DNA from: Acidobacteriota bacterium
Lineage (GTDB): Bacteria > Actinomycetota > Actinomycetes > Actinomycetales > Microbacteriaceae
Length of the DNA: 36,621 bases
Assembly (NCBI GenBank): GCA_019351995.1
Contig: JABBOD010000030.1
Span: forward strand, 1 to 36,621
Reading direction: 5' to 3'
Of this stretch, positions 15,813-23,438 are shown one piece after another; positions within the stretch are counted from its first letter, which is position 1; each line of letters starts with the position of its first letter. The notes beneath the pieces were generated by a model, which worked only from the letters and a program-made list of their open reading frames with translations, ran no database searches and was not told where the DNA came from. The position numbers and the translations under genes were made by a program.

Positions 15813-16553
15813 ATGGAAGGTACCGACCCATGGGCACCGGTTCGACAGGGCAGCGTTTCCAGCCTCATCGCGCAGCGGATTCTCGAGGCGATCGTTCTCG
15901 AAAAACTGGGCCCCGGCGATCGGTTGCCGTCGGAACGCGACCTGGCTGCCAAGCTCGGAGTGGGTCGTCCGTCACTGCGTGAGGCGCTCGGTGTGCTGCA
16001 GGCACAGGGCCGTCTCGATATCCGTCACGGGTCCGGGGTGTATGTGGCTGACCCCGAAACGACTCGAAGCTTGCGCACCGCGCTGTACGCGGAGGAAATC
16101 GATATCGAGGAGTTGTTCGACATGCGGGAAGTTCTTGAGCTTCCCGCGGCCGCCTGGGCGGCGCGCAATCAGAACCCAGAGAAGTTAAAGGCCGTGATTG
16201 TGGCTTTTGAGACGCTCACCGCCGCCAGTATGCAGGTCGAAGTCGATTGGGGCCACCTCCAGGAACTTGACGCGACGTTTCATCTCCGGATCGTGGAAGC
16301 CGCCGGTAACCGGTTCCTTGCGAGAACCCAAGGGGTCCTTCAGGAGATTCTTTCTCGAGGGATGGAGACCACCCTTCGCATACCTGGCCGACTGGAGAAG
16401 TCTCGAGTCGATCATCGGCTGATCCTCGATGCGGTCCTTGCCGGTGACCCGGTCATGGCACGCAGCGCGGCTCGGGCGCACGTCCGCGCCGCTCGCAAGG
16501 CCGCCATCGCCAGGCTGCAAGAAGCGCGAGACTCTCCCGGGTCGAATGAGTGA
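15813..16553 (+). CDS. GntR-family regulator, FadR subfamily (FCD domain)
   Basis: This 246-residue protein has an N-terminal winged helix (GDRLPSERDLAAKLGVGRPSLREALGVLQAQGRLDIRHGSGVYV, residues 36-78) and a C-terminal all-helical FCD ligand domain with the metal-ligand pattern DATFH, a later H in DHRLI, and ARAH near the end. FCD regulators sense small organic acids, so sulfolactate, sulfopyruvate or pyruvate are reasonable effectors, by inference. It ends the SQ cluster, and the three TGGT/GGT-AAG-ACC sites upstream of suyA, the binding-protein gene and itself are its likely targets. ATG 15813 is chosen (GGAGG about 12 nt upstream). A TTG at 15753 would bury the operator in the gene; GTG 15801 abuts the Shine-Dalgarno site. 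Confidence 0.88.
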   Translation: MEGTDPWAPVRQGSVSSLIAQRILEAIVLEKLGPGDRLPSERDLAAKLGVGRPSLREALGVLQAQGRLDIRHGSGVYVADPETTRSLRTALYAEEIDIEELFDMREVLELPAAAWAARNQNPEKLKAVIVAFETLTAASMQVEVDWGHLQELDATFHLRIVEAAGNRFLARTQGVLQEILSRGMETTLRIPGRLEKSRVDHRLILDAVLAGDPVMARSAARAHVRAARKAAIARLQEARDSPGSNE

Positions 16554-16607
16554 TCGGGGCCACCTCCGCGCCGTGACGCTCGCCTCAACGTGACCCGTCG
16601 TTGATCC

Positions 16608-17366
16608 TCACAGTTCCTCTCGGCGGAATCGGACGGTGGCGAGCCACACGAAGATCACGGCGAGTGCGAGCGAGGTGAGCACGGGCCAGAGTGCGGAGGT
16701 CGTGACACTGCTCGCTGCGAGCGAGGTGGCATGCGCCGACATGCCTGCCGGAGAGTAATCGGCGAGCGGCTTCCAGATTCCGCCGATCGAGAGGAGCACG
16801 AATGCGGCGATCCCTGCGCCCGCCGCGCCCGCCGCGGAGGGGATCGCCGCGGAGAACAGGGTCATGAGCGCGACGTAGAAGATGCCGAGCGCGAGCCAGA
16901 TGCCCGCCGCCGACCAGATCGGCCCGGGGGGCGCCGCTCCGAAGATCGCCGCCGTCAGTGCCCAGGTGACCAGGGTGCTCCCGACCAGCAGGACGCCGAG
17001 GAATGCCGAGTGGACGACCGCCTTCACGACGACGAATGCGGTGCGGGAGAGCGGCTTGGTGAGCACCAGGATGCCTGCTGCACGCTCAGAGGAGATGATG
17101 CCGCCGTCGATCACGACGAGGGCGAACAGCGTGATCTGCGTGAGGCTCTTCAGCCATTGCGAGTAGGAATCGAGGAAGGTCGGCGGGGGGAGGGTGAGGC
17201 CGCCGAGCTGATTGCCGGCGACCGCGGTGATGATCTCAGGGGTGTAGCGGGCCAGGAACGGGCCGCTGACGGCAAAGAAGAGCATGATTCCTGGCAGCAC
17301 CCAGATCCGCCACGTTCTCAGGATCTCGCGGAGCTCTTTGTTCGCGAAGACCAGTGCGCTCTTCAC
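16608..17366 (-). CDS. ABC-2-type transporter permease
   Basis: This 252-residue membrane protein begins KSALVFANKELREILRTWRIWVLPGIMLFFAVSGPFLARYTPEI and has about six membrane segments with a large loop after the first, the layout of ABC-2/NosY-like export permeases. It would pair with the ATPase encoded just upstream. The GTG start (17366-17364) overlaps that gene's TGA by 4 bp (GTGA); the longer upstream reading is Arg-rich shadow sequence of the ATPase gene. The exported substrate is unknown. The gene converges with gntR across a 54-bp gap in which I see no clear terminator. Confidence 0.85.
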   Translation of the reverse strand: MKSALVFANKELREILRTWRIWVLPGIMLFFAVSGPFLARYTPEIITAVAGNQLGGLTLPPPTFLDSYSQWLKSLTQITLFALVVIDGGIISSERAAGILVLTKPLSRTAFVVVKAVVHSAFLGVLLVGSTLVTWALTAAIFGAAPPGPIWSAAGIWLALGIFYVALMTLFSAAIPSAAGAAGAGIAAFVLLSIGGIWKPLADYSPAGMSAHATSLAASSVTTSALWPVLTSLALAVIFVWLATVRFRREEL

Positions 17367-18292
17367 GGCTGCACCCCGCCGACGAGTTCGACGAAGACGT
17401 CCTCGAGATCGACTTCTCCCGCCTCGAATCGGACCAATCCGGCGTGCTGGGCCACGATCAGAGCAGGCAGTTCCTGCCGCGCGCGGCTCATGTCGGTCAC
17501 CGTCACCTCGATGGCACCGTCTGCTTTCCGGATCACGGCCGAGACCCACTCGCGTTCCGCGATCAGCGCCGCGATCTCTTCGGCGCCGTCGGTGACCTCG
17601 AGAAGGATCGTGCGTCGGCCGTATCGGGTTCGGAGTTCGGACATCGGTGCCTGGGTGAGGACGCGCCCGTGGTCGAGGATCGCGACGGAATCGCAGACCC
17701 GCTCGACATCTCCGAGGATGTGCGTGGAGAAGAACACCGTGGTGCGTCCGCGGAGCGACTCGATCATGTCGAGGACGTCTTTGCGGCCGATGGGGTCGAG
17801 GGCGCTCGTTGGTTCGTCGAGCAGGAGCAGCTTCGGTGCGTTGATGAGTGCCTGCGCCACGCCGAGGCGTTGCTTCATGCCGCGGGAGTAGCCGCCGATC
17901 TTCGTCGTCACGCCGCTGAGCCCGGCGAGCTCGAGGAGCATCCCCGAGCGCTGGGTCACGACCCGGCGTTCGAGCCCGAACAGGTCACCGGCGAAGGTCA
18001 GGTACTCGGCGGCGGTCATCCAGGCATAGAACTCCGGAACGTCGGGCAGGAACCCGATGTTCGCTCTGATGGCGTTGCCTGCCCCGGCGACGTCGTGCCC
18101 GAGCACCTCGATTCGTCCGCCGCTCGGACGGGTCAGCCCCGTCATCAGGCGCAGCATCGTCGTCTTCCCGGCGCCGTTCGGGCCGAGGAAGCCGAAGATC
18201 GATCCCTCCTCGACGGTGAGATCGACCGCGTCGAGCACGCGCACGCCGCGGTAGCTCTTGGTCAGGGCGACGGCCAGGACCGCGGGGTTCAT
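17363..18292 (-). CDS. ABC transporter ATP-binding protein (export type)
   Basis: This 309-residue ATPase has Walker A GPNGAGKTT near residue 38, signature YSRGMKQRLGVAQ near 134, Walker B LLLLDEPTSALDP near 155 and the switch histidine in FFSTHI near 188. About 90 C-terminal residues follow the nucleotide-binding core, as in CcmA/NatA-type exporters. It would power the ABC-2 permease encoded next. The ATG (18292-18290) overlaps the preceding stop as ATGA. The context of an HTH protein and a PLDc_N membrane protein is typical of small actinobacterial envelope-stress or antibiotic-export operons, but no substrate can be named. Confidence 0.9.
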   Translation of the reverse strand: MNPAVLAVALTKSYRGVRVLDAVDLTVEEGSIFGFLGPNGAGKTTMLRLMTGLTRPSGGRIEVLGHDVAGAGNAIRANIGFLPDVPEFYAWMTAAEYLTFAGDLFGLERRVVTQRSGMLLELAGLSGVTTKIGGYSRGMKQRLGVAQALINAPKLLLLDEPTSALDPIGRKDVLDMIESLRGRTTVFFSTHILGDVERVCDSVAILDHGRVLTQAPMSELRTRYGRRTILLEVTDGAEEIAALIAEREWVSAVIRKADGAIEVTVTDMSRARQELPALIVAQHAGLVRFEAGEVDLEDVFVELVGGVQP

Positions 18293-18621
18293 GTGGGCTC
18301 CGAGTCACCGCGTTCGCCGTAGAGGGCGTCGGCGATGCTCGTCGCGTTCGGGGCGCCAGCGGCGGCCGGCCCTGAATCCTCGGGCGGCGGGGCGGGTTGG
18401 CGACCCACCACGAGATACAGGATCGCGCCGAGCAGATTGACGAGCAGGATGATCGCCACCCACACCCACTTGTTGCCGAGCGCGACCGTGTTTTTCGGTC
18501 GCCGAGCCAAGTCCACCAACGCGAACACATCCAGCCCGAGTTCCAGGAGCGCGAGCACGCCCACCGCGATGAGGACTCCCGTCGGTACCGAGGACAGGCT
18601 CACTGCTGCCGGCGCGATCAC
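18289..18621 (-). CDS. Small PLDc_N-domain membrane protein
   Basis: This 110-residue protein has two membrane segments: TGVLIAVGVLALLELGLDVFALVDL and WVWVAIILLVNLLGAILYLVVGR. Between them is the RRPKNTVALGNKWVW linker that marks the phospholipase-D N-terminal (PLDc_N) family. A Pro/Ala-rich cytoplasmic-like tail follows. The family has no firm biochemical role; members often sit beside ABC exporters as here. The GTG start at 18621 overlaps the upstream TGA (GTGA), and the stop overlaps the ATPase ATG, so it is translationally coupled on both sides. Confidence 0.8.
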   Translation of the reverse strand: MIAPAAVSLSSVPTGVLIAVGVLALLELGLDVFALVDLARRPKNTVALGNKWVWVAIILLVNLLGAILYLVVGRQPAPPPEDSGPAAAGAPNATSIADALYGERGDSEPT

Positions 18622-19235
18622 CGTTCCACCTCCGTGTCGTCGGGGAGGATGTACAGCCCGGCGATGCTCGTGTCGTCTCGAAAGGAAACGCGGGCGATGA
18701 AGTCGCCGGCCTCGAACGTCAGCGGGGTGTTGGTGATGGTGATGTCAGCCGCGCGCGTCGCCTGAGGGTCTCCGTGGCGTTCGTACGAACCCGCCATCCC
18801 GATGATCTGCGCCCAGGCCGCAGAGAGACCGCTGCTGGTCAGAGCCGCACGCATCTGCTCGTCAAAGCGCGTGACGACATCGTCCCACCTCGCACTGGCG
18901 AGGGCGTCGATGACCGTCGCCGCCAAGGTGGTGGCCTCCGGCAGTGGCGCAGTGCTCATCGCATCTCCTGTTCGCGGGTCGATCGGCTTGCCAAAACGCT
19001 GGAAGGCCGCTTGGCGTGAGATGCCGAGCACATCGCCGATATCCCGCCACGTGGATCCGGCGGCTCTAGCCTGCGCGACGGCCGCATCGACCAGCGACGC
19101 CGCTTGGCTCTGCACGTCGATTGCGGCGTGCAACACCTCGAGGGGGTCGCGTGCGGCGTCCAGCACGGGCGCCGCGAGGATCGCACCGAGATCGTGATGC
19201 AAGCGGCTGGCAACCGCGGAGAGCGGGTCATTCAC
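18618..19235 (-). CDS. HTH protein with DUF3887-like C-terminal domain
   Basis: This 205-residue protein has a helix-turn-helix near residues 62-81 (WRDIGDVLGISRQAAFQRFG). It is followed by a domain like DUF3887 (TVIDALASARWDDVVTRFDEQMRAALTSSGLSAAWAQI), a fold thought to bind small ligands. This one-component layout suggests it regulates its own operon with the exporter downstream. The start is a GTG at 19235 lying 6 nt after a predicted -10 box, so the mRNA is probably leaderless. The stop overlaps the PLDc_N gene by 4 bp. The domain names come from pattern recognition, not a search. Confidence 0.75.
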   Translation of the reverse strand: MNDPLSAVASRLHHDLGAILAAPVLDAARDPLEVLHAAIDVQSQAASLVDAAVAQARAAGSTWRDIGDVLGISRQAAFQRFGKPIDPRTGDAMSTAPLPEATTLAATVIDALASARWDDVVTRFDEQMRAALTSSGLSAAWAQIIGMAGSYERHGDPQATRAADITITNTPLTFEAGDFIARVSFRDDTSIAGLYILPDDTEVER

Positions 19236-19241
19236 GCGTAA

Positions 19242-19271
19242 ACCCTATGTTGCGAAGTGAGCCTTCGTCAA
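19242..19271 (-). promoter_or_regulatory. Predicted leaderless promoter of the HTH-ABC exporter operon
   Basis: On the minus strand TTGACG (19271-19266) and TAGGGT (19247-19242) have an 18-bp spacer, and the GTG start codon begins 6 nt after the -10 box. That distance leaves no room for a leader. No Shine-Dalgarno sequence is needed or seen. Confidence 0.5.
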
Positions 19272-19318
19272 TGAGAAATTTACATACGGTGGAACGCCTC
19301 AGCGCTCGAGGCGCGCGC

Positions 19319-20086
19319 TCAGAGCCCGACGCTGCCCTGCATGATCCCGCCATCGACGAACACCGTGCTGGCGGTCATGTATCCGGACTTCCCCGAGGCG
19401 AGGAAGACGACCGTGTCGGCGATCTCGGCCGGTTGCGCCATGCGGCCCAGCGGGATGGCGGCATCCAGCCTGTGCAGTTGGGCTGGGTCGTTCATGGTCG
19501 CCGTGTTGATGGGGGTGGAGACGGCTCCCGGTGCGACGTTGACGACGCGGATGCCGTGCTGACCGAGTTCGACACCGGCGGTGCGGGCGAGCATCCGGGT
19601 GCCGCCCTTGGAGACGCAGTATGCGGTGTTGCCCGGCATCGGCCAGTCCTCGTGCACCGAGGAGATGTTGATGATCACGCCGGGGGTGCCCTGCTTGATG
19701 AACTGCTTGGCCGCGAACTGGGTGCCGAAGAACGCGCTCTTCAGGTTGATGTCCATCACGTGCTCGTACTGCTCCTCGGTGGTGTCGAGCACCGAGGTTC
19801 GTGTCTCGACGCCGGCGTTGTTGACGATCACATCGAGGGATCCGAAGGTGCTGACGGCAAGGTCGATCATCGTCTGCAGATCGTCGAGTTTGCTGACGTC
19901 GGCGTCCACCCCGATCGCGTGGCCGCCCTCCGCGGTGATCTTGGCGAGCAGGTCGGACGTGGCGTCGGGGTGCGCGACGTAGTCCACGACGACGTTGGCG
20001 CCCGCGGCGGCGGCGGCGATCACGATCGCTTCGCCGATCCCGCTGTTCCCGCCGGTGACGATGATGGTCTTTCCCTCGAGCAACAT
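19319..20086 (-). CDS. SDR-family oxidoreductase (glucose-1-dehydrogenase-like)
   Basis: This 255-residue classical short-chain dehydrogenase has the cofactor motif TGGNSGIG near residue 12, NNAGVETR near 91, the catalytic Ser-Tyr-Lys in NISSVH and TAYCVSKGG, and the C-terminal FVDGGI. The pattern is that of NAD(P)-dependent 3-oxoacyl-reductase/glucose dehydrogenase-like enzymes; the substrate is unknown. ATG 20086 is chosen because residues upstream of MLLEGKTIIVTGG are not SDR-like. The gene is divergent from the GMC oxidoreductase across an 82-bp gap that must hold both promoters; I could not pick convincing boxes there. A joint role in oxidising a sugar or polyol is possible. Confidence 0.87.
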   Translation of the reverse strand: MLLEGKTIIVTGGNSGIGEAIVIAAAAAGANVVVDYVAHPDATSDLLAKITAEGGHAIGVDADVSKLDDLQTMIDLAVSTFGSLDVIVNNAGVETRTSVLDTTEEQYEHVMDINLKSAFFGTQFAAKQFIKQGTPGVIINISSVHEDWPMPGNTAYCVSKGGTRMLARTAGVELGQHGIRVVNVAPGAVSTPINTATMNDPAQLHRLDAAIPLGRMAQPAEIADTVVFLASGKSGYMTASTVFVDGGIMQGSVGL

Positions 20087-20168
20087 GTCCCCGACGATGC
20101 CACCGGCATCCTGAACGACGACTGTGCATTTCTTGCGTCGGTGCACGTATCGGCGCAAAGTGAGACGA

Positions 20169-21773
20169 GTGACCACGAGTGCGCCTGCCCCGTCCGAACA
20201 CTATGACGCGATCGTGATCGGGAGCGGCCCGGGGGGCGGCACCACCGCGGCGAAGCTCGCCGAGACCGGCAAGCGCATCCTGCTGATCGAGCGGGGCGAT
20301 TTCCTGAAGCGCGAGCGGGCGAACTGGAACTCCGAGGAGGTGTTCGCCAAGAACCGGTACGTCGCCGAGGAGACCTTCTATGACGCCGACGACAAGCCGT
20401 TCCGTCCGGAGCTGCACTACTACGTCGGCGGGAACTCGAAGGTCTACGGGGCAGCGCTGTTCCGACTGGCGCCGAACGATTTCACGGGGGTTCGGCATCC
20501 CGGCGGCGTCACCCCGGAGTGGCCGATCAGCTATGACGATCTCGAGCCGCACTATGTGAAGGCCGAGCACATGTACTGGGTGCACGGCAAGCATGGCGAG
20601 GATCCCTTCGCGGGACCGTCCAGTGCGGACTACGCCTTCCCTCCCGTCAAGCACGAGCCGCGCATCCAGGAGTTGTCTGACGGCTTGACGGGGATGGGGT
20701 TGCATCCGTTCCACCTGCCGGTCGGGGTCAACCTCATCCAGAACGAGGACGGCAGCGCGGCGCACGGCTCGGCCTGCATCCGCTGCGACCGGGTGGATGG
20801 TTTCCCCTGCCTGGTCGAGGCGAAAGCCGACGCCGAGTCGGTGGCGGTGCGCCCGGCGCTGCGCGCGCATCCGAACCTGCGGTTACTGACGAACACCACC
20901 GTGACGAAGCTGGTGACGGATGCCGCGGGCCGCAGCGTCAAGGGCGTCGTCACGTCATCCACCACCGCGTCGGGGCAGAGCGAGCAGACCACCTTCTCGG
21001 CTGACATCGTGGTGCTCTCGGCCGGATCGATCCTCTCCTCGGCGTTGCTGCTGGCCTCGGCGAACGACGCACATCCGCGCGGGCTCGCCAACGGTTCCGA
21101 CGTGGTGGGCCGTCACTACATGCGCCACAACAACCTGGCGCTGATCGCCTTCTCGAAGGACCGCAACGACACGGTCTTCCAGAAGACGCTGTCGCTGAAC
21201 GACTTTTACGGGCCCAGCGAGCAGTGGGAGTACCCGATGGGCAACATCCAGATGCTCGGAAAGTCCGACGACTGGCAGGTCAAAGGCCAGGCGCCGACCG
21301 GCATGGGCTGGGCACCCCCGGCCGTGTACGGCATCGTGGGAAAGCACTCGCTCGACTTCTGGTTGGCGAGCGAAGACCTCCCGCTGCCCGACAGCCGGGT
21401 GACGCTGACCTCCGACGGCTCGGTGAAGTTGACCGTGCAGCCCGAGAACAACGCCGAAGGCCTTAAACGCCTGCGGCACACCTTCGAGGGCATGCTCACC
21501 GAACTCGGACTGCACTCGAAGACCTTCGAACGGAACCTCTATCTGAGCAAGGCCATGGATGTCTCGGCCACCGCCCACCAGGCCGGCACCGTGCGTTTCG
21601 GCACCGACCCGACCACCTCGGCCCTGGATGTGATGTGCAAAGCGCACGAACTCGACAACCTGTATGTGGTTGACGGCTCCTTCATGCCCTCCATCGGTGC
21701 CGTGAATCCGACGCTGACCATCATCGCCAACGCACTGCGGGTCAGCGAGCACCTTGCCGAACGCCTCGGCTGA
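20169..21773 (+). CDS. GMC-family FAD oxidoreductase
   Basis: This 534-residue flavoprotein has an N-terminal FAD-binding motif DAIVIGSGPGGGTTAAKL, YYVGGNSKVYGAALFRL near residue 80, and the GMC C-terminal signature VDGSFMPSIGAVNPTLTIIANALRVSEHLAERL. ATAHQAGTVRFG near 475 and NPTLT supply the conserved His/Asn pair used in alcohol oxidation. GMC enzymes oxidise sugars, polyols or alcohols. It carries an internal ACIRCDRVDGFPC stretch that could bind metal or form a disulfide. The GTG at 20169 (VTTSAPAPSEHYD) is chosen; an ATG at 20124 would add an Arg-rich tail. The start lacks a clear Shine-Dalgarno site. Its 3' end overlaps the MFS gene by about 20 nt. Confidence 0.88.
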   Translation: MTTSAPAPSEHYDAIVIGSGPGGGTTAAKLAETGKRILLIERGDFLKRERANWNSEEVFAKNRYVAEETFYDADDKPFRPELHYYVGGNSKVYGAALFRLAPNDFTGVRHPGGVTPEWPISYDDLEPHYVKAEHMYWVHGKHGEDPFAGPSSADYAFPPVKHEPRIQELSDGLTGMGLHPFHLPVGVNLIQNEDGSAAHGSACIRCDRVDGFPCLVEAKADAESVAVRPALRAHPNLRLLTNTTVTKLVTDAAGRSVKGVVTSSTTASGQSEQTTFSADIVVLSAGSILSSALLLASANDAHPRGLANGSDVVGRHYMRHNNLALIAFSKDRNDTVFQKTLSLNDFYGPSEQWEYPMGNIQMLGKSDDWQVKGQAPTGMGWAPPAVYGIVGKHSLDFWLASEDLPLPDSRVTLTSDGSVKLTVQPENNAEGLKRLRHTFEGMLTELGLHSKTFERNLYLSKAMDVSATAHQAGTVRFGTDPTTSALDVMCKAHELDNLYVVDGSFMPSIGAVNPTLTIIANALRVSEHLAERLG

Positions 21774-22950
21774 CCGACTCTCGAACACCGTCGTTTCCGC
21801 GACGGGGCTGGTGCAGGGGATCGCGCTGGTCAGCTTCCCGGCGGCCAGTTCGATCCTGACCGGGAAGGGCGGGTTCGGGCTCACCTCGAGCGAGTACGGC
21901 ACCATGTTCGTTCCGCAGGTGCTCGCCGCGATCGCGGCCGCGTTGCTCGGCGGGCGGCTTGCCGGGCGGTTCGGACTGAAGCGGGTGTACCTGGCCGGAG
22001 TCGCCGCCGACCTGCTGTCGATGCTGGTGCTGACCGGCAGCAGCCTGATCGCGCAGGATCGCACGGTGGCCTATGTCGCGCTGCTGCTGGCGACGGCGCT
22101 GCTCGGCGTTGGCTTCGGGCTGACGGTCCCGGCGCTGACCACCTTCGTTGCGGCGTTCCACCCGAAGGCGGTCGACCGTGCGACATTGGTCCTCAACGCG
22201 CTGCTGGGGCTCGGTACCGCGCTCGCGCCCGTCTTCGTGGCCGTGTTCGTCGGGCTTGGTTTCTGGTGGGGGCTGCCCCTGCTGGTTTCGGCCCTCCTGC
22301 TCGGGCTGGGGGCGATCGCGCTGCGGTTGCCGCTTCGGGTCGACGCGCCCGATCCCGGCACGGCTGCGGCGAGCGCCGCGGGCATCCCATCGCGGTTCTG
22401 GTTGTTCGCCGCCGCGGCCCTGCTTTACGGAACCGTCGAGACGATGAGCGGCAACTGGGGGCAGCTGCAGATCACGGACGGGCTGCACGGCTCCGCGGTG
22501 CAGGCGTCTCTGGCGCTGACCGCGTTCTGGTCGATGGTGACGGTGGGGCGGATCGTGTTCGCGGTGATGCAGCGTTGGATCGCCGCCCGGTGGATCTATC
22601 GGGTGTTGCCGCTCGTGATCGCGGGTGCCTACCTCGGGGTGGTCCTTGGCATCGGCGGCTCGGCGGTCGCCGGGATCGTGTCCTTCGGACTCGCGGGACT
22701 GGGCTGTTCGGCGATGCTGCCCTTCACGCTGAGCTTCGCCGAGCGGCAACTGGGTTCCGGCAGTGGGCTGACCGGTGGGCTGATCGCGAGCTACCAAGTC
22801 GGCTACGGGGTGGCGGCGTTCGGAGTGGGGCCGCTCCTGGCGGGCGGCGTGGCGCTCGCTGGGGTGTTCGGGGCGGCTGCCGCCGTTGCGGTGCTCTTGG
22901 GCGCTGGGGCGTTCATGCTCACCGCCCGGCCGAGTCGAGGAGCTACGTGA
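21754..22950 (+). CDS. MFS transporter
   Basis: This 398-residue protein is hydrophobic throughout, with about 12 membrane segments. It has the MFS loop 2-3 motif GGRLAGRFGLKRVYL near residue 66 and a central polar break (RVDAPDPGTAAASAAGIPSR near 200). It resembles sugar or FGGY-like MFS permeases, but the cargo is unknown. The TTG at 21754 is the most upstream sensible start; it lies inside the GMC gene, indicating coupled expression. No good Shine-Dalgarno site is visible, so the exact start is uncertain. With the GMC and SDR genes it could form an uptake-and-oxidation unit. Confidence 0.83.
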   Translation: MPNASADRLSNTVVSATGLVQGIALVSFPAASSILTGKGGFGLTSSEYGTMFVPQVLAAIAAALLGGRLAGRFGLKRVYLAGVAADLLSMLVLTGSSLIAQDRTVAYVALLLATALLGVGFGLTVPALTTFVAAFHPKAVDRATLVLNALLGLGTALAPVFVAVFVGLGFWWGLPLLVSALLLGLGAIALRLPLRVDAPDPGTAAASAAGIPSRFWLFAAAALLYGTVETMSGNWGQLQITDGLHGSAVQASLALTAFWSMVTVGRIVFAVMQRWIAARWIYRVLPLVIAGAYLGVVLGIGGSAVAGIVSFGLAGLGCSAMLPFTLSFAERQLGSGSGLTGGLIASYQVGYGVAAFGVGPLLAGGVALAGVFGAAAAVAVLLGAGAFMLTARPSRGAT

Positions 22951-23000
22951 GCAAAGTCGCCCAATCCTGGTTCTTACCCTGGGAGTACGCTCGGACGACC

Positions 23001-23305
23001 ATGAACGACGAGCCCCCGTCGCCGTCCCGACCGCCCTGGGCTCGCTGGCCGAGCGACTCGATGGCACCCTCAGCCTCCCGTCCGATTCCCGCTGGGACGA
23101 GGCGCGAGCCGCCTGGCAGCTCGGCATCGACCAGCGGCCGGTCGCGGTCGTCGAGGCGGCCGGTGTGGCCGACGTCGTGGCGACCGTTGTCGCGGCTCGC
23201 GAGCTCGGGCTCCGCGTGGCCGCGCAGGGCACCGGCCACAATGCCGCGCCCCTGGGGGAGCTGAGCGGCACGATTCTGCTCTCGACCCGCCGGATGCGCG
23301 CGCCG
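23001..23305 (+). pseudogene. Truncated, frameshifted FAD-linked oxidase remnant
   Basis: The frame around 23035-23303 reads LDGTLSLPSDSRWDEARAA, then RPVAVVEAAGVADVVATVVAARELGLRVAAQGTGHNAAP, the start of the PCMH-type FAD-binding domain of BBE-like oxidases. After STRRMR the similarity stops abruptly, where the family would continue for hundreds of residues. The ATG at 23001 (MNDEPP) is in another frame, implying a frameshift near the start. The 133 bp after it, up to 23438, contain no recognisable gene. I treat it as a decayed gene, not a functional protein. Confidence 0.7.
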
Positions 23306-23438
23306 ATGCCCGACCTCCCGCCGTTCTTGAGCGGCCGCTCCTTTGATGAGCACCAGGAGCGCCGACCCTCTGGTGGACGCCAGGCCCGGGCAGGGGACCT
23401 AAGTCTCTTGAGACCGCCGCGAATCCGCGCGAGCCTGA

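Noticed and set aside
16731..18322. Long plus-strand frames opposite the ABC-2 permease and ATPase genes
   Set aside because: They are antisense to genes with Walker and membrane motifs and show Asp/Glu/Arg-rich shadow composition.
21742..23271. 509-codon open frame on the minus strand across the MFS gene
   Set aside because: Low-complexity Arg/Gln/Glu/Pro-rich peptide mirroring codon bias of the MFS gene; no start signal or domain.
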